64,000 nucleotides of DNA from Ruminococcaceae bacterium BL-6 (GCA_902810075.1 LR778135.1:1612001-1676000); one strand, 5' to 3'; shown: positions 1 to 7,855, numbered from the stretch's first letter. Notes: generated by a model from the sequence alone, not told the origin. A program made the numbers and translations.

Positions 1-119
1 CGATGGCCTCCAACTATAACCGGATTCCGAAACCGGCCGTGGTCATGACAAAGGATGGGGCATCGCGGCTGATCGTCCGGCGGGAGTCTTATGAAGATTT
101 AATAAAAAATGATTTATAA
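1..119 (+). CDS. lysA: C-terminal end of a diaminopimelate decarboxylase-like protein (partial)
   Basis: Reading from base 3 gives about 38 codons ending at TAA 117-119. The tail has the pattern NYNRIPKPAVV, then KDG, then IVRRESYEDL, which resembles the C-terminus of LysA, the PLP-dependent enzyme that makes lysine from meso-diaminopimelate. The gene begins outside the window, so no catalytic residue is visible. The assignment rests only on this short tail. Confidence 0.55.
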   Translation, partial: MASNYNRIPKPAVVMTKDGASRLIVRRESYEDLIKNDL

Positions 120-213
120 TAAAATATTTTTCGGATAACCTGTTCTATTCTTTACTTTTGAACTTTTGTATGCTAAAATCTTATCTTAGTAAAAGATAAA
201 GGATTGAGTTGCT

Positions 214-534
214 ATGAATTCCAAAATCAAAGATGAGAACGTAGACTTTCTGTTTCAAGCGGTCCTGTCGCTGAAAACCGTGGAAGAGTGCTACGACTTT
301 TTCGAAGACCTTTGTACCGTTCCGGAAATCAAGGCGATGTCCCAGCGCCTGAAGGTCGCGCATATGCTCAGCACGAAGCGGGTTTACAGCGATATCGTCG
401 CCAGAACCGGCGCCTCCACCGCCACCATCAGCAGGGTAAACCGTTCGCTGAACTATGGGTGCGACGGGTATGCGCTCGTGTTCAAGCGTCTGGATGGCGG
501 CTCCGGCAGCGAGGGCGGAGAAAAGAAAAAGTGA
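214..534 (+). CDS. yerC: YerC/YecD family TrpR-like DNA-binding protein
   Basis: 106 residues. The protein has the layout of the YerC/YecD branch of the TrpR superfamily: an N-terminal helical part with FFEDLCTVPEI, then AMSQRLKVAHML, and a helix-turn-helix around residues 55-75 (IVARTGASTATISRVNR) in which TGASTATISR is the recognition part. These are small Firmicutes repressors whose ligand is generally not known. The ATG follows a weak AAAGGATTG ribosome site. The stop overlaps the next gene by 4 bp (GTGA), so the two are probably translationally coupled. Confidence 0.85.
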   Translation: MNSKIKDENVDFLFQAVLSLKTVEECYDFFEDLCTVPEIKAMSQRLKVAHMLSTKRVYSDIVARTGASTATISRVNRSLNYGCDGYALVFKRLDGGSGSEGGEKKK

Positions 535-1292
535 GCGCATACTCCTCTTTCGCGCTTTATTACGACGAGCTGACCGGGAATGTCGATTATGCCGGACGCG
601 CGGACTATCTTTGCCGGCTGCTCGCCCGCATGAACCATTCTTCCGGCATCACGCTGGATCTGGCCTGCGGGACGGGCAGCCTGACCCTGGAGTTAAAAAA
701 ACGCGGGATCGACGTTTACGGAATCGACGGTTCGGCGGCGATGCTTTCTGTCGCACAGCAAAAAGCCGCCGAACAGGGGATGTCCATTTTGTTCCTGTGC
801 CAGCAGATGCAGGGCATCGACCTGTACGGAACGGTCGATACGGTCGTCTGCACGCTGGACAGCATCAATCATCTGACCAGCGAAAAAGACGTGCTGGCGG
901 CTTTTCGGCGCATCTCTCTCTTCTTGAATCCGGGCGGGCTTTTTGTCTTCGACATGAACACGCTTTACAAGCACCGCACGGTCCTGTCCAACCATATCTT
1001 TGTTTACGATACCGACCCGGTCTACTGCGTCTGGCAAAACCATTTTGAGAAAAAGACGGACCGCGTCGGCATCCAGCTGGATTTTTTCGCCCGGGACGGG
1101 GGAGTTTACCACAGAAGCTCTGAACACTTCTTCGAGCGTGCCTATGAGCCGCGGAAAATCGGGGAGCTGCTGAAAACGGCGGGGCTGGAGACAATCGCCG
1201 TTTACGACGATATGAGCTTTGCGCCCCCGCGACCGGAAAGCGAAAGACTGGTCGTCGTGTCGAAGAAAACATCTCAGATTGAAAATGGATAA
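531..1292 (+). CDS. Class I SAM-dependent methyltransferase
   Basis: The GTG at 531 overlaps the yerC stop and gives 253 residues. A longer frame open from 288 runs through yerC and is not the natural start. Motif I of the Rossmann methyltransferase fold is seen as LDLACGTGSL near residue 38, followed by an acidic residue at the end of strand 2 (YGIDGS) and VVCTLDSINHL as the strand 4 motif. The substrate cannot be told from sequence. It lies in a compact cluster with yerC and hslO on the plus strand, 12 bp before hslO. Confidence 0.8.
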   Translation: MSAYSSFALYYDELTGNVDYAGRADYLCRLLARMNHSSGITLDLACGTGSLTLELKKRGIDVYGIDGSAAMLSVAQQKAAEQGMSILFLCQQMQGIDLYGTVDTVVCTLDSINHLTSEKDVLAAFRRISLFLNPGGLFVFDMNTLYKHRTVLSNHIFVYDTDPVYCVWQNHFEKKTDRVGIQLDFFARDGGVYHRSSEHFFERAYEPRKIGELLKTAGLETIAVYDDMSFAPPRPESERLVVVSKKTSQIENG

Positions 1293-1304
1293 AGGACGGA
1301 AGCA

Positions 1305-2201
1305 ATGGACAGAATGATTCGATGCATCAGTTCGGACGGCAGCGTCATGGCGGCCGCGGTGGATTCTACCGATACTGTCTGCACGGCGCAGAACATCCAC
1401 AAAACGAGCGCTGTAGCCTCCGCCGCGCTCGGGCGGCTTCTGACGGCTTCGTCCCTGATGGGGGCGATGCTGAAAAAAGAAGGCGCCTCCGTCACGCTGA
1501 AGGTGAAGGGCGGCGGCCCGCTCGGCCTTCTCGTTGCGATTTCGGACAGCCACGGAAACTGCCGCGGCTTTGTGGAGCACCCGGAAACGGAGCTTCCGCT
1601 GAAGCCGGACGGCAAGCTCGACGTCGGTCGCGCGGTCGGCTCATCCGGTCTTTTGTGCGTCATCCGCGATTTCGGCGAAGGGGAGCCTTATACCGGGCAG
1701 GTGCGGCTTGTTTCCGGGGAAATCGGCGAAGACGTCACCGCCTACTTTGCCGAAAGCGAACAGATCCCCACGGCCTGCGCGCTCGGGGTGCTGGTGGACA
1801 AGAGGGACCACCTGGTCATGCTCTCCGGCGGACTGCTGATTCAGGTGCTGCCCGGCGCTTCGGAGGATGCGGTTTCGCGCCTGGAGAAAAATGTCGCCGC
1901 GCTCGAACCGGTCACCACGATGCTGGCAAAGGGCCTTTCAATTGAAGACATGTGCCGCCGAGCGCTTGACGGGTCCGATATGGAGATTCTGGATGAATTC
2001 CGGGTGGGATATGCCTGCCCCTGCAGTAAAGAGCGCGTCGAGCGCGCCCTTGCCACGCTGAAGCCGGAGGAAATCCGCGGCCTTGCCGATCCCAAGACCG
2101 GGAAAATGGAGGCAAAGTGTCACTACTGCGGACGCGCATACGAGTTCACCGAACAAGAATTGAAAGCTTTGGCGAACTCTTTGCAGCAAAGAAGAAAATA
2201 A
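1305..2201 (+). CDS. hslO: Hsp33 redox-regulated chaperonin
   Basis: 298 residues, the usual Hsp33 length. The C-terminal zinc switch is intact: CPC near residue 235 and CHYC near residue 270, the four cysteines that bind zinc in the reduced inactive state and form disulfides when the chaperone is activated by oxidants. The N-terminal part has the expected conserved LLTASSLMGAML and GGGPLG segments. A cytoplasmic holdase. It is the last protein gene before the tRNA array and belongs to the host chromosome, not to the inserted element. Confidence 0.95.
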   Translation: MDRMIRCISSDGSVMAAAVDSTDTVCTAQNIHKTSAVASAALGRLLTASSLMGAMLKKEGASVTLKVKGGGPLGLLVAISDSHGNCRGFVEHPETELPLKPDGKLDVGRAVGSSGLLCVIRDFGEGEPYTGQVRLVSGEIGEDVTAYFAESEQIPTACALGVLVDKRDHLVMLSGGLLIQVLPGASEDAVSRLEKNVAALEPVTTMLAKGLSIEDMCRRALDGSDMEILDEFRVGYACPCSKERVERALATLKPEEIRGLADPKTGKMEAKCHYCGRAYEFTEQELKALANSLQQRRK

Positions 2202-2254
2202 GGGATAAAATAGAAAAATTATCCTCAAAACCTTAAAAATTTTGCAATTAAGTG

Positions 2255-2283
2255 TTGACAACCGATACAATATATAGTATCAT
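2255..2283 (+). promoter_or_regulatory. Sigma-A-type promoter of the tRNA array
   Basis: TTGACA at 2255-2260 and TATCAT at 2278-2283 are separated by 17 bp. The tRNA-Val gene begins 18 bp downstream. The duplicate array at the right end of the element lacks this promoter because identity begins only inside tRNA-Val. Confidence 0.75.
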
Positions 2284-2300
2284 ATAACACGTCGCTGAAA

Positions 2301-2377
2301 GGGAGCATAGCTCAGCTGGTTAGAGCACCTGCCTTACAAGCAGGGGGTCATAGGTTCGAGTCCTATTGTTCCCACCA
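2301..2377 (+). tRNA. tRNA-Val (anticodon TAC), CCA encoded
   Basis: 77 nt cloverleaf. Acceptor GGGAGCA pairs with TGTTCCC, the anticodon stem CCTGC/GCAGG closes loop CTTACAA with anticodon TAC, and the T-arm GGTTCGAGTCC is normal. First gene of a five-tRNA array. The 424-bp duplication that bounds the element starts inside this gene at its anticodon stem (2328). Confidence 0.95.
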
Positions 2378-2383
2378 AACTAC

Positions 2384-2460
2384 GGCTCGGTAGTTCAGCT
2401 GGTTAGAACGCTAGCCTGTCACGCTAGAGGTCGACGGTTCGATCCCGTTCCGAGTCGCCA
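2384..2460 (+). tRNA. tRNA-Asp (anticodon GTC), CCA encoded
   Basis: 77 nt. Acceptor GGCTCGG pairs with CCGAGTC, anticodon loop CTGTCAC carries GTC, T-arm is GGTTCGATCC. It lies 6 bp after tRNA-Val and inside the duplicated block. Confidence 0.95.
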
Positions 2461-2465
2461 AATTT

Positions 2466-2541
2466 GCCTCTGTAGCTCAGTCGGTAGAGCAGGGGACTGA
2501 AAATCCCCGTGTCGATGGTTCGATTCCGTCCGGAGGCACCA
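2466..2541 (+). tRNA. tRNA-Phe (anticodon GAA), CCA encoded
   Basis: 76 nt. The stem GGGGA/TCCCC closes loop CTGAAAA, anticodon GAA. Acceptor GCCTCTG pairs with CGGAGGC with one wobble. Inside the duplicated block. Confidence 0.95.
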
Positions 2542-2547
2542 AACTAA

Positions 2548-2623
2548 GCGGATGTAGCTCATCCGGTAGAGCGCCACCTTGCCAAGGTGGAGGTAGCGAG
2601 TTCGAGCCTCGTCGTCCGCTCCA
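2548..2623 (+). tRNA. tRNA-Gly (anticodon GCC), CCA encoded
   Basis: 76 nt. The stem CCACC/GGTGG closes loop TTGCCAA, anticodon GCC. Acceptor GCGGATG pairs with CGTCCGC with one wobble. Inside the duplicated block. Confidence 0.95.
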
Positions 2624-2627
2624 AACT

Positions 2628-2667
2628 CCCGGAAGACAATGCTTTTTTGAAGCGTTGTTTTTTCGGG
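2628..2667 (+). other. Imperfect hairpin between tRNA-Gly and tRNA-Cys
   Basis: CCCG at 2628-2631 pairs with CGGG at 2664-2667, and CAATGCTT pairs with AAGCGTTG around a short T-rich loop, with GAAGA opposite a T run. It separates the first four tRNAs from tRNA-Cys and could be an attenuator or processing structure. The right copy at 60135-60174 is identical. Confidence 0.5.
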
Positions 2668-2672
2668 ATAAT

Positions 2673-2747
2673 GGCGTCATAGCCAAGTGGTAAGGCAAGG
2701 GTCTGCAAAACCCTGATTCCCCAGTTCAAATCTGGGTGACGCCTCCA
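2673..2747 (+). tRNA. tRNA-Cys (anticodon GCA), CCA encoded
   Basis: 75 nt. The stem AGGGT/ACCCT closes loop CTGCAAA, anticodon GCA. Acceptor GGCGTCA pairs with TGACGCC. Last tRNA of the array; element-specific sequence begins four bases later. Confidence 0.95.
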
Positions 2748-2751
2748 GCAT

Positions 2752-3678
2752 TTAGAATTTTGACAAGTCTATAAAAACCTTATAGGCTTGCCGCAATTCT
2801 AAGATTATAAACGTCAAAGTAAATGCTTTGGCGATAATAAAGATAGATTTTGTTTTATGGTTTTAAGTTGAACAGGTGGTCGATTATGTGTTATCATAAA
2901 ATCAAATGCTTATAATTTTAAACACTTGATTTTATGATAACACTCCCGGCTATGTTTTAAGATAAAGCCAGGCGAAAGTCATAAAACCGTCGCTCACACC
3001 CAGAAGCCGTTCCTGCAGCACCTGATCACCTTTTGTAGCAAGCAGGTTCCATCGCGTTGTCAGGGAATTCAGAGGCCCGCTCCGAGATTTTCCATCACCT
3101 CTTTTCTCATCATGGCAGACTACATTTAAATTCCGGTATACCCTTCTGGCCGACGTATTACCAAGCAAATCAATACATCACACTTGATTGACCGGTCAGA
3201 TGATGTATGCTGGTTTTACCAAATGGAAAGCTCAGATTTGCTTGCCAAGCAGGTCAATACGAGCATTTGAGTAGTGGTCAAATGTCGGTTTTGGCTTACT
3301 TGAATTGTCAAGGTTCATTTGTGTTGGTGGGTTGTACGCCCACGCTCTCGCTTTCTGTCGGTGTAAGCCGAAAAAAAGCAAGAGCCTGAACGCAGTAAGG
3401 CACACTGTTACGTTCAAGCTCTTGACAATATGATGTTAACCGTGTTACCATGGAGCAACACAGAAAACTAACCCTGTTAATGGTTATTCATTAGTTTTCA
3501 GAGCGTAACTTTGTCTTACGTTTTGATTAGTGCAGGAAATTGTCTGGATTTCCTACAGCTAACTGGATTGCTGTTGATGGGGTTATTTTATTTTTTCATT
3601 CTGATAACAAGTATAACACCCCCATAAGAAAAAAGCAATATTTTATTAAAAATTCTGGAAAAATTTAGGAGGATCCTG
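2752..3678. other. Left-end region without a convincing gene
   Basis: About 0.9 kb of the element with no ORF I trust. A perfect 18-bp inverted repeat lies at 2888-2905 and 2926-2943 (arm starting GTGTTATCATAAAATC), and a 9-bp inverted repeat GAAAACTAA/TTAGTTTTC at 3463-3471 and 3491-3499. A 72-codon minus frame at 2950-3168 begins right beside the first repeat and may be a relic of a transposable element, but I do not recognise it. Confidence 0.5.
2753..2801. repeat. Inverted repeat just inside the left end of the element
   Basis: TAGAATT (2753-2759) pairs with AATTCTA (2795-2801), CAAG (2764-2767) with CTTG (2787-2790), and CTATAA (2769-2774) with TTATAG (2780-2785). It is not followed by a T run. 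It may stop transcription leaving the tRNA array or may be an arm site for the recombinase. Confidence 0.5.
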
Positions 3679-4332
3679 ATGAATCTATATGATACTCGTC
3701 AGAAATTACTTGAACTACGTGATTTGGATTCTCGCATAGATCAAATACGGTATTCTATGGATAAACCATTGGGAGAAATAGGGGATACACTGTTAGATTG
3801 GTTAAAACGTATTTTGTCAATTTTATCGACGGTAATAGTCGCTTTTTTATTATATTATTATTATAATGGTTCTCTTAGAGGAACCCGTTTAAATTTTTTC
3901 CAAATATTAGGTGCAATTATTACTGTTACTTTAATTATTATTATATCAGGCGGTATACTTTTGGGTTTGTCATTAGCTGTTTACTATATAATAAATTTTA
4001 TTATTTTTCTGATTAATCTCATAAGAAATAAGTCGAAAACGGCTAAGGAAAGAAAAAAAGATTTCTTCGAACAGTACAATCAATTTATGGATCAGCGTGA
4101 ATTGATTCTCAAATCCCTCAGAACATCAGAAGTCCCTTTCAATTACAGAAACTTAGACGCCGTAGAATGGATGATTACTGCCTTACAAAATAAACGAGGC
4201 AATACATATACTGAGCTTATTAACCTTTACGAACAACATTTGAGGGACGAAAGGCAAATGAGAGAAATCGAAAATTTGCGAGACGAGAATGAACGATTAC
4301 AAGAACAACTCCGGCATACCTTTAAAAATTAG
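3679..4332 (+). CDS. Hypothetical membrane protein with C-terminal coiled coil
   Basis: 217 residues, AT-rich compared with the flanking chromosome. An AGGAGG site lies 5 bp upstream of the ATG. Two strongly hydrophobic stretches near residues 45-63 and 77-115 predict two to three membrane helices, followed by a charged soluble part and a terminal coiled coil rich in E, R, N and L (about residues 178-215). I do not recognise the family. It is followed by one of the GGACA palindromes, which may act as its terminator. Confidence 0.7.
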   Translation: MNLYDTRQKLLELRDLDSRIDQIRYSMDKPLGEIGDTLLDWLKRILSILSTVIVAFLLYYYYNGSLRGTRLNFFQILGAIITVTLIIIISGGILLGLSLAVYYIINFIIFLINLIRNKSKTAKERKKDFFEQYNQFMDQRELILKSLRTSEVPFNYRNLDAVEWMITALQNKRGNTYTELINLYEQHLRDERQMREIENLRDENERLQEQLRHTFKN

Positions 4333-4344
4333 GCTTCATTTGCT

Positions 4345-4367
4345 ACCTCGGACATTTTGTCCGAGGT
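4345..4367. repeat. GGACA palindrome copy 1
   Basis: Arms ACCTCGGACA and TGTCCGAGGT (10 bp) around loop TTT, 13 bp after a stop codon. First of 14 copies of the same core found only inside the element. Confidence 0.9.
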
Positions 4368-4452
4368 GTTTAACATTTAGTGCGGCTTTAAGTGGTAGTG
4401 ACCACTGTGCGGGACCCTACTAAGGACAGTTTATTTTACTGCTACTCGCGAT

Positions 4453-4488
4453 GAAAAAGCGCCAAACAGGTTTCCCCATGTGGCGTTT
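4453..4488 (-). terminator. Probable terminator of the ParE-like toxin gene
   Basis: On the minus strand CGCCA pairs with TGGCG around an A/G-rich loop and is followed by CTTTTT. It lies 16 bp beyond the stop of the toxin gene. Confidence 0.55.
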
Positions 4489-4503
4489 TGCAGATAGACA
4501 AAT

Positions 4504-4839
4504 TCAGTTGTCTTGCGTTTGGGGAGGTCGCTCTCCGAACAGCAGTTTCATGTAATCTCGCTTGCCATACAGAATGCGGACGATATAGACATCCTGTTTC
4601 TCCAGACGGTAAAAGATCAGGTAATTCCCGCATACCAGAAACCGATAATCGACTTCGATATTCAGCACGGAGGACAAAGCCGGGCCGCTCTTTGGAAAGT
4701 CCACCAGTCTGCGCATGGATTGCAAAATGCGAGACACCAACTTCTGGGCGGCGGCCGGTGCGCCCAACTGGACGGCAATGTACTTCCGAATCGCCCGCAG
4801 GTCGTTTGCCGCTTCCGGGGAAACACGGAGTTCAGCCAT
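4504..4839 (-). CDS. RelE/ParE family toxin
   Basis: 111 residues. The N-terminus LRVSPEAANDLRAIRKYI and the later pattern YRFLVCGNYLIFYRLE, then VYIVRILYGKRDY, match the RelE/ParE superfamily fold: the first helix, then the strand with FYR, then RILYGKRDY at the C-terminal strand. Members are ribosome-dependent mRNA interferases or gyrase poisons; the sequence alone does not separate these, though the layout looks more ParE-like. It overlaps the upstream antitoxin gene by 8 bp, the usual arrangement for a co-translated type II pair. Confidence 0.85.
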   Translation of the reverse strand: MAELRVSPEAANDLRAIRKYIAVQLGAPAAAQKLVSRILQSMRRLVDFPKSGPALSSVLNIEVDYRFLVCGNYLIFYRLEKQDVYIVRILYGKRDYMKLLFGERPPQTQDN

Positions 4840-5086
4840 TTTCCTGCTCCAAAAAGGCTTCCACCTGATCCATGTTCAGCCAGCCATTTTCTTTGCCAGA
4901 GTTTTCTCCCTTGCCAAGCTGGGACAGGAGCTTCAGCGAGGCTTTCAGCTTTTCATATTCCTCGATATCCACAATTGCGTAACGGCCCCGACCATTTTTC
5001 GTCAGATAGACCGGCTCACCGACCGCAATATCCCGCAGGACTTCGTTGTAGTTGCGCAGATCGGACACTGGTTTAATATTCGGCAT
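4832..5086 (-). CDS. Phd/YefM-type antitoxin
   Basis: The ATG at 5086 is preferred because AGGAGG (5095-5100) sits 8 bp upstream; a GTG at 5095 would lie within that site. 84 residues. The N-terminal part MPNIKPVSDLRNYNEVLRD with VYLTKNGRGRYAIVDIEEYE is the Phd/YefM DNA-binding fold; the remaining tail is acidic and should wrap the toxin. Expected to repress its own promoter together with the RelE/ParE-like toxin encoded by the overlapping next gene. Confidence 0.85.
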   Translation of the reverse strand: MPNIKPVSDLRNYNEVLRDIAVGEPVYLTKNGRGRYAIVDIEEYEKLKASLKLLSQLGKGENSGKENGWLNMDQVEAFLEQENG

Positions 5087-5246
5087 GGATAACACCTCCT
5101 ATTCCATACTATACCCCTATTCTTCGTAAAATTCAACGTAAAATTTAACACTCCAAGAAATAATATTCAAACATAGCATTTCTCATCCTTTATTTTATCT
5201 CTATACAGTCTCCATTACATTTGTAGATGGGACAAATATAATTTAG

Positions 5247-5302
5247 TGCGTACAAAAAATACGCATGAATCTATTGACGTACGCATAAAATATGCGTATA
5301 AT
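5247..5302 (+). promoter_or_regulatory. hicAB promoter with two palindromic operators
   Basis: TTGACG at 5274-5279 and TATAAT at 5297-5302 have a 17-bp spacer. The spacer is itself part of a palindrome, TACGCATA AAA TATGCGTA (5280-5298). A second palindrome, TGCGTA to TACGCA, lies upstream at 5247-5265. Both share the TGCGTA half-site, so they are good candidates for HicB autoregulatory operators. Confidence 0.75.
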
Positions 5303-5330
5303 AGTAACGCAAGCACAAGGGGGAAGAAAT

Positions 5331-5519
5331 TTGACGGTTCGGGAGATTTTAAAGACATTGCACAATGACGGATGGCAGGAAGTACCGGGCCGGACAAAAG
5401 GATCGCATATTCAGCTCAAACATCCAACAAAGCCCGGAAAAGTCACGGTTCCGAATCACTCAGGCGACCTTCCTCCTGGGACGTTACGCAGCATAAAAAA
5501 ACAGGCAGGACTTGAATAA
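5331..5519 (+). CDS. hicA: HicA mRNA interferase toxin
   Basis: The TTG at 5331 follows an AAGGGGGAAG site and gives 62 residues, the usual HicA size. An upstream ATG at 5292 falls inside the promoter -10 box and is rejected. The family features are visible: VREILKTLHNDGW at the start, then the catalytic KGSHIQLKHP with the conserved histidine, and VTVPNHSGDLPPGTLRSIKKQAGL at the end. HicA is a small dsRNA-binding-like ribonuclease that cleaves mRNA. It is followed after 33 bp by the hicB antitoxin gene. Confidence 0.9.
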   Translation: MTVREILKTLHNDGWQEVPGRTKGSHIQLKHPTKPGKVTVPNHSGDLPPGTLRSIKKQAGLE

Positions 5520-5552
5520 AGCATCGCCTGTGGCTAGAAGGGAGTTGTGTGT

Positions 5553-5987
5553 ATGCGCAAGTTATCATATTTGGCTGTTTTTGAACCCAGTAAGGACGGA
5601 TTTGGCGTTTATTTTCCCGATTTGCCTGGCTGCATCAGCTTTGGAAAAACATTCGACGATGCCCAGCGTGAAGCTGCTGATGCTCTCGGCCTGCATCTCT
5701 ATGGCATGGAGCAGGACGGAGATCCAATTCCGGAGCCGTCGCAGATTCCAACAGTCGATCCGGATACTGAATCCGGCTATTTTGTCTCTCCCGTTACCGT
5801 ATATCCGGATATGGTCCGGAATGAGCTTGATAACCGGAGGGTAAAGACAAACATCACCTTGCCGGCATGGCTTAAAGAGGCCGCCGAGCAGCAAGGCGTA
5901 AACTATTCGCGGCTTTTGGAAACGGCACTCCTGGATTATCTTAATATTCCGCACAATCAGGCCCCGCCAGCCCAAGGCAAAATGTAA
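5553..5987 (+). CDS. hicB: HicB family antitoxin
   Basis: ATG 5553 with AGGGAG upstream gives 144 residues. The N-terminal HicB fold is clear (YLAVFEP, then GFGVYFPDLPGCISFGKTFDDAQREAADAL). The C-terminal part (RRVKTNITLPAWLKEAAEQQGVNYSRLLETAL) is a ribbon-helix-helix DNA-binding domain, fitting the palindromic operators upstream of hicA. It should neutralise HicA and repress the operon. Confidence 0.9.
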   Translation: MRKLSYLAVFEPSKDGFGVYFPDLPGCISFGKTFDDAQREAADALGLHLYGMEQDGDPIPEPSQIPTVDPDTESGYFVSPVTVYPDMVRNELDNRRVKTNITLPAWLKEAAEQQGVNYSRLLETALLDYLNIPHNQAPPAQGKM

Positions 5988-6081
5988 AATAAGCAGGTGG
6001 GGGTAGGGAACCCAATCCGGATGCGACAACTATATTCCCTTGATTCCCTTGGCAGTATATCAAAATCAATTCACATCAAAA

Positions 6082-6114
6082 GACACACCTCGGACATTTT
6101 GTCCGAGGTGTGTC
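6082..6114. repeat. GGACA palindrome copy 2, longest arms
   Basis: Perfect 15-bp arms, GACACACCTCGGACA and its complement, around loop TTT. The outer GACACACC is found in no other copy, yet it is matched on the other arm, which implies selection for pairing. Lies between hicB and a small broken ORF. Confidence 0.95.
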
Positions 6115-6161
6115 AGAATTATTCGGATACATGTTTGATTTTAAAAGAAAGCGGGTTTAAA

Positions 6162-6457
6162 ATGGATCTTGCAATACTGGACAAGCAAATGAAAGAATAT
6201 TGCGAACAGCACATGGACCGGAGTGATTTTCGTCTGATTTGTAGGTTAAAATTAATTCTTTATGATGAGGGCCTCAGAAAGCTATATTTTTAGCGGAAGA
6301 TCTTTGTGAGCTTCATGGTATCGGAATGCGTTATTCGAATGAGCTTGTAGCAGCCCTGGAATCTGTCACCGGGCAGCCATCATATGTTGAATGCCGGGTC
6401 AGGAGCAGAATTTCCAAACCCATTCATAAACGATTTACGATAGGCGCAACAGATTAA
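6162..6457 (+). pseudogene. Small unrecognised gene, probably frameshifted
   Basis: A 43-residue reading frame starts at ATG 6162 and stops at 6293. A second frame overlaps its end and runs to TAA 6457 with plausible protein-like content (AEDLCELHGIGMRYSNEL and onward) but has no good start. The two could be one gene of about 95 residues broken by a single-base change near 6280. I do not recognise the family. Confidence 0.4.
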
Positions 6458-6483
6458 ACAGGTAATTTGCAAGAAATAAAAAA

Positions 6484-6504
6484 CCTCGGACATTTTGTCC
6501 GAGG
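6484..6504 (-). terminator. GGACA palindrome copy 3, terminator of the integrase gene
   Basis: On the minus strand CCTCGGACA and TGTCCGAGG form a 9-bp stem with an AAA loop followed by TTTTTT, 16 bp after the integrase stop. The plus strand is flanked by A runs on both sides. Confidence 0.8.
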
Positions 6505-6520
6505 AAAAAAGTATAATGCC

Positions 6521-7687
6521 TTATGCTGATGCAATGCCCAGAATTAAATCCATATTTTCAGAATAATCCCCGCTGCCTTTCAAGACATCTGATTTGTCAA
6601 GATTCGCGTAAACGCGCATGACCATACTCGAAGAGTTATCTCCCAGGATAAGTTGGACCGTTTTTATATCAACACCCATTCGGAGAAGGCGTGTGCAGCA
6701 GTTATGGCGATACCGATATGGATTATATTCCGAAGCATTAAGCCCATGCTTTTCCAACAATCTATCATATACTTGTTTATAGTCATCATAAAGCCATAAT
6801 TGGCCGTGTGAGCCACAAAACAGATATTCTTCCGTGCCTTCTTTACGCTTCATTTCCATCAGCTTTTTATTACCTTTTACGTAGATTTCCCAACTTTTTA
6901 GAATGAGCAGCAGCATATCACCAGCCCTCAGCGCTCGGCGCTGGTAATTAATTTTATTACTGTCGGTGACATTTTTCAAATCGGTAATAATCGGCTTGCT
7001 GGGCTTCTTTTTGGACAAAGAATTAACGTCAATATATTCCTCCTTACTGAGAGTCCTTACAATATGAATAATTTTGTTATCATAGTCAATATCAGTGAAT
7101 TTAAGCGCTAGTGCTTCACTGGGACGTACCCCGGTATATAACAGAATACAAACCCATACCAAGATCATCATATTTTCGCTTATAACATTGATCAGCATCT
7201 TTATTTCTTCATCAGTAAGGGACTTGGGGGAGGGCTTAATCGCTTTTTTGGATCTAGGCTCTTTTATATTTGCCATATAATCCATTGGAATCAGATGGCC
7301 GCCATCCTCATCAGCAGCTTCTTTAATTACTACATGCAGAAGGACGTAAATTTTATGGATCATGCTCTGGCTGTAATATTCGCTTCTCCTTTTTTCTCCT
7401 TTACCTATCACATATTTTTTTTTTGCAAATCCGTTTATAAATTCCCTCAATAAGGTTTTGTCAATCTCATGCATACGGTAATTGCCTAGGCCCTCAATTA
7501 TATGAGCAGCAGCTGTGACAGAAATCGAAAAGGATCTTGTCATTGTCGCGCCATCCTGACTTCGTAAAAATTTGATAAGGTAATCTTTGAATAACATATC
7601 AGAACTACCATTTGGTTTAGAGGATTTTGACACGGATATTGATCTATGAAATATGTCATATAATTTTTTCTTTAAAGAGATCATCAT
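6521..7687 (-). CDS. int: Tyrosine recombinase (integrase) of the ICE
   Basis: 388 residues. The N-terminal half has the SAM-like core-binding domain (about 30-150). The catalytic domain shows the first arginine in LLYTGVRPSEALAL, then YRYRHNCCTRLLRMGVDIKTVQ carrying the HxxR box, LGDNSSS in place of the usual LGH, and the nucleophile tyrosine in MRVYANL. The second conserved histidine is therefore an aspartate, a change tolerated in some family members. It lies 3.8 kb from the left tRNA-borne repeat and should catalyse integration into and excision from the tRNA array. A TAGGAGGG site precedes the ATG. No obvious excisionase gene is next to it. Confidence 0.92.
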   Translation of the reverse strand: MMISLKKKLYDIFHRSISVSKSSKPNGSSDMLFKDYLIKFLRSQDGATMTRSFSISVTAAAHIIEGLGNYRMHEIDKTLLREFINGFAKKKYVIGKGEKRRSEYYSQSMIHKIYVLLHVVIKEAADEDGGHLIPMDYMANIKEPRSKKAIKPSPKSLTDEEIKMLINVISENMMILVWVCILLYTGVRPSEALALKFTDIDYDNKIIHIVRTLSKEEYIDVNSLSKKKPSKPIITDLKNVTDSNKINYQRRALRAGDMLLLILKSWEIYVKGNKKLMEMKRKEGTEEYLFCGSHGQLWLYDDYKQVYDRLLEKHGLNASEYNPYRYRHNCCTRLLRMGVDIKTVQLILGDNSSSMVMRVYANLDKSDVLKGSGDYSENMDLILGIASA

Positions 7688-7855
7688 TGGGATTCCATTC
7701 CCTCCTAAATTTTAAATTTTGATTTTACAGACATTAACTTAGCGGGGGAGACCGAATAGAGCAATTTTTTCCGAAAAAGGATATCAATGTGCAACCTTCT
7801 ACAAAAAATGATAAGGATTCCTCTATTCATATCGGTGGCATATTGATATAAAAAA

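Larger units (their letters stand above)
2328..2751. repeat. 424-bp direct repeat, left copy (attL-like boundary of the ICE)
   Basis: This stretch is repeated, with no difference that I can see, at 59835-60258, an offset of 57,507 bp. It starts at CCTGCC in the anticodon stem of tRNA-Val and ends four bases after the tRNA-Cys CCA. A tyrosine integrase gene lies 3.8 kb inside this end. The simplest reading is that the copies are attL and attR, the element carrying its own near-complete tRNA array. Confidence 0.85.

Noticed and set aside
693..1580. Minus ORF of 295 residues
   Set aside because: Antisense to the methyltransferase and hslO genes; Arg/His-rich shadow translation.
2477..2698. Minus ORF of 73 residues over tRNA genes (also at 59984-60205)
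   Set aside because: It is antisense to tRNA-Phe, -Gly and -Cys.
2328..2751. tRNA array duplication as an assembly error
   Set aside because: The two copies have different unique flanks and one lacks the tRNA-Val 5' half, as expected for att sites; still to be confirmed by reads.
3207..3389. Small ORFs on both strands near 3.2-3.4 kb
   Set aside because: Low-quality composition, no ribosome site and no recognisable family.
5997..6293. 98-residue start at 5997
   Set aside because: It reads through GGACA palindrome copy 2; the ATG at 6162 is more likely.
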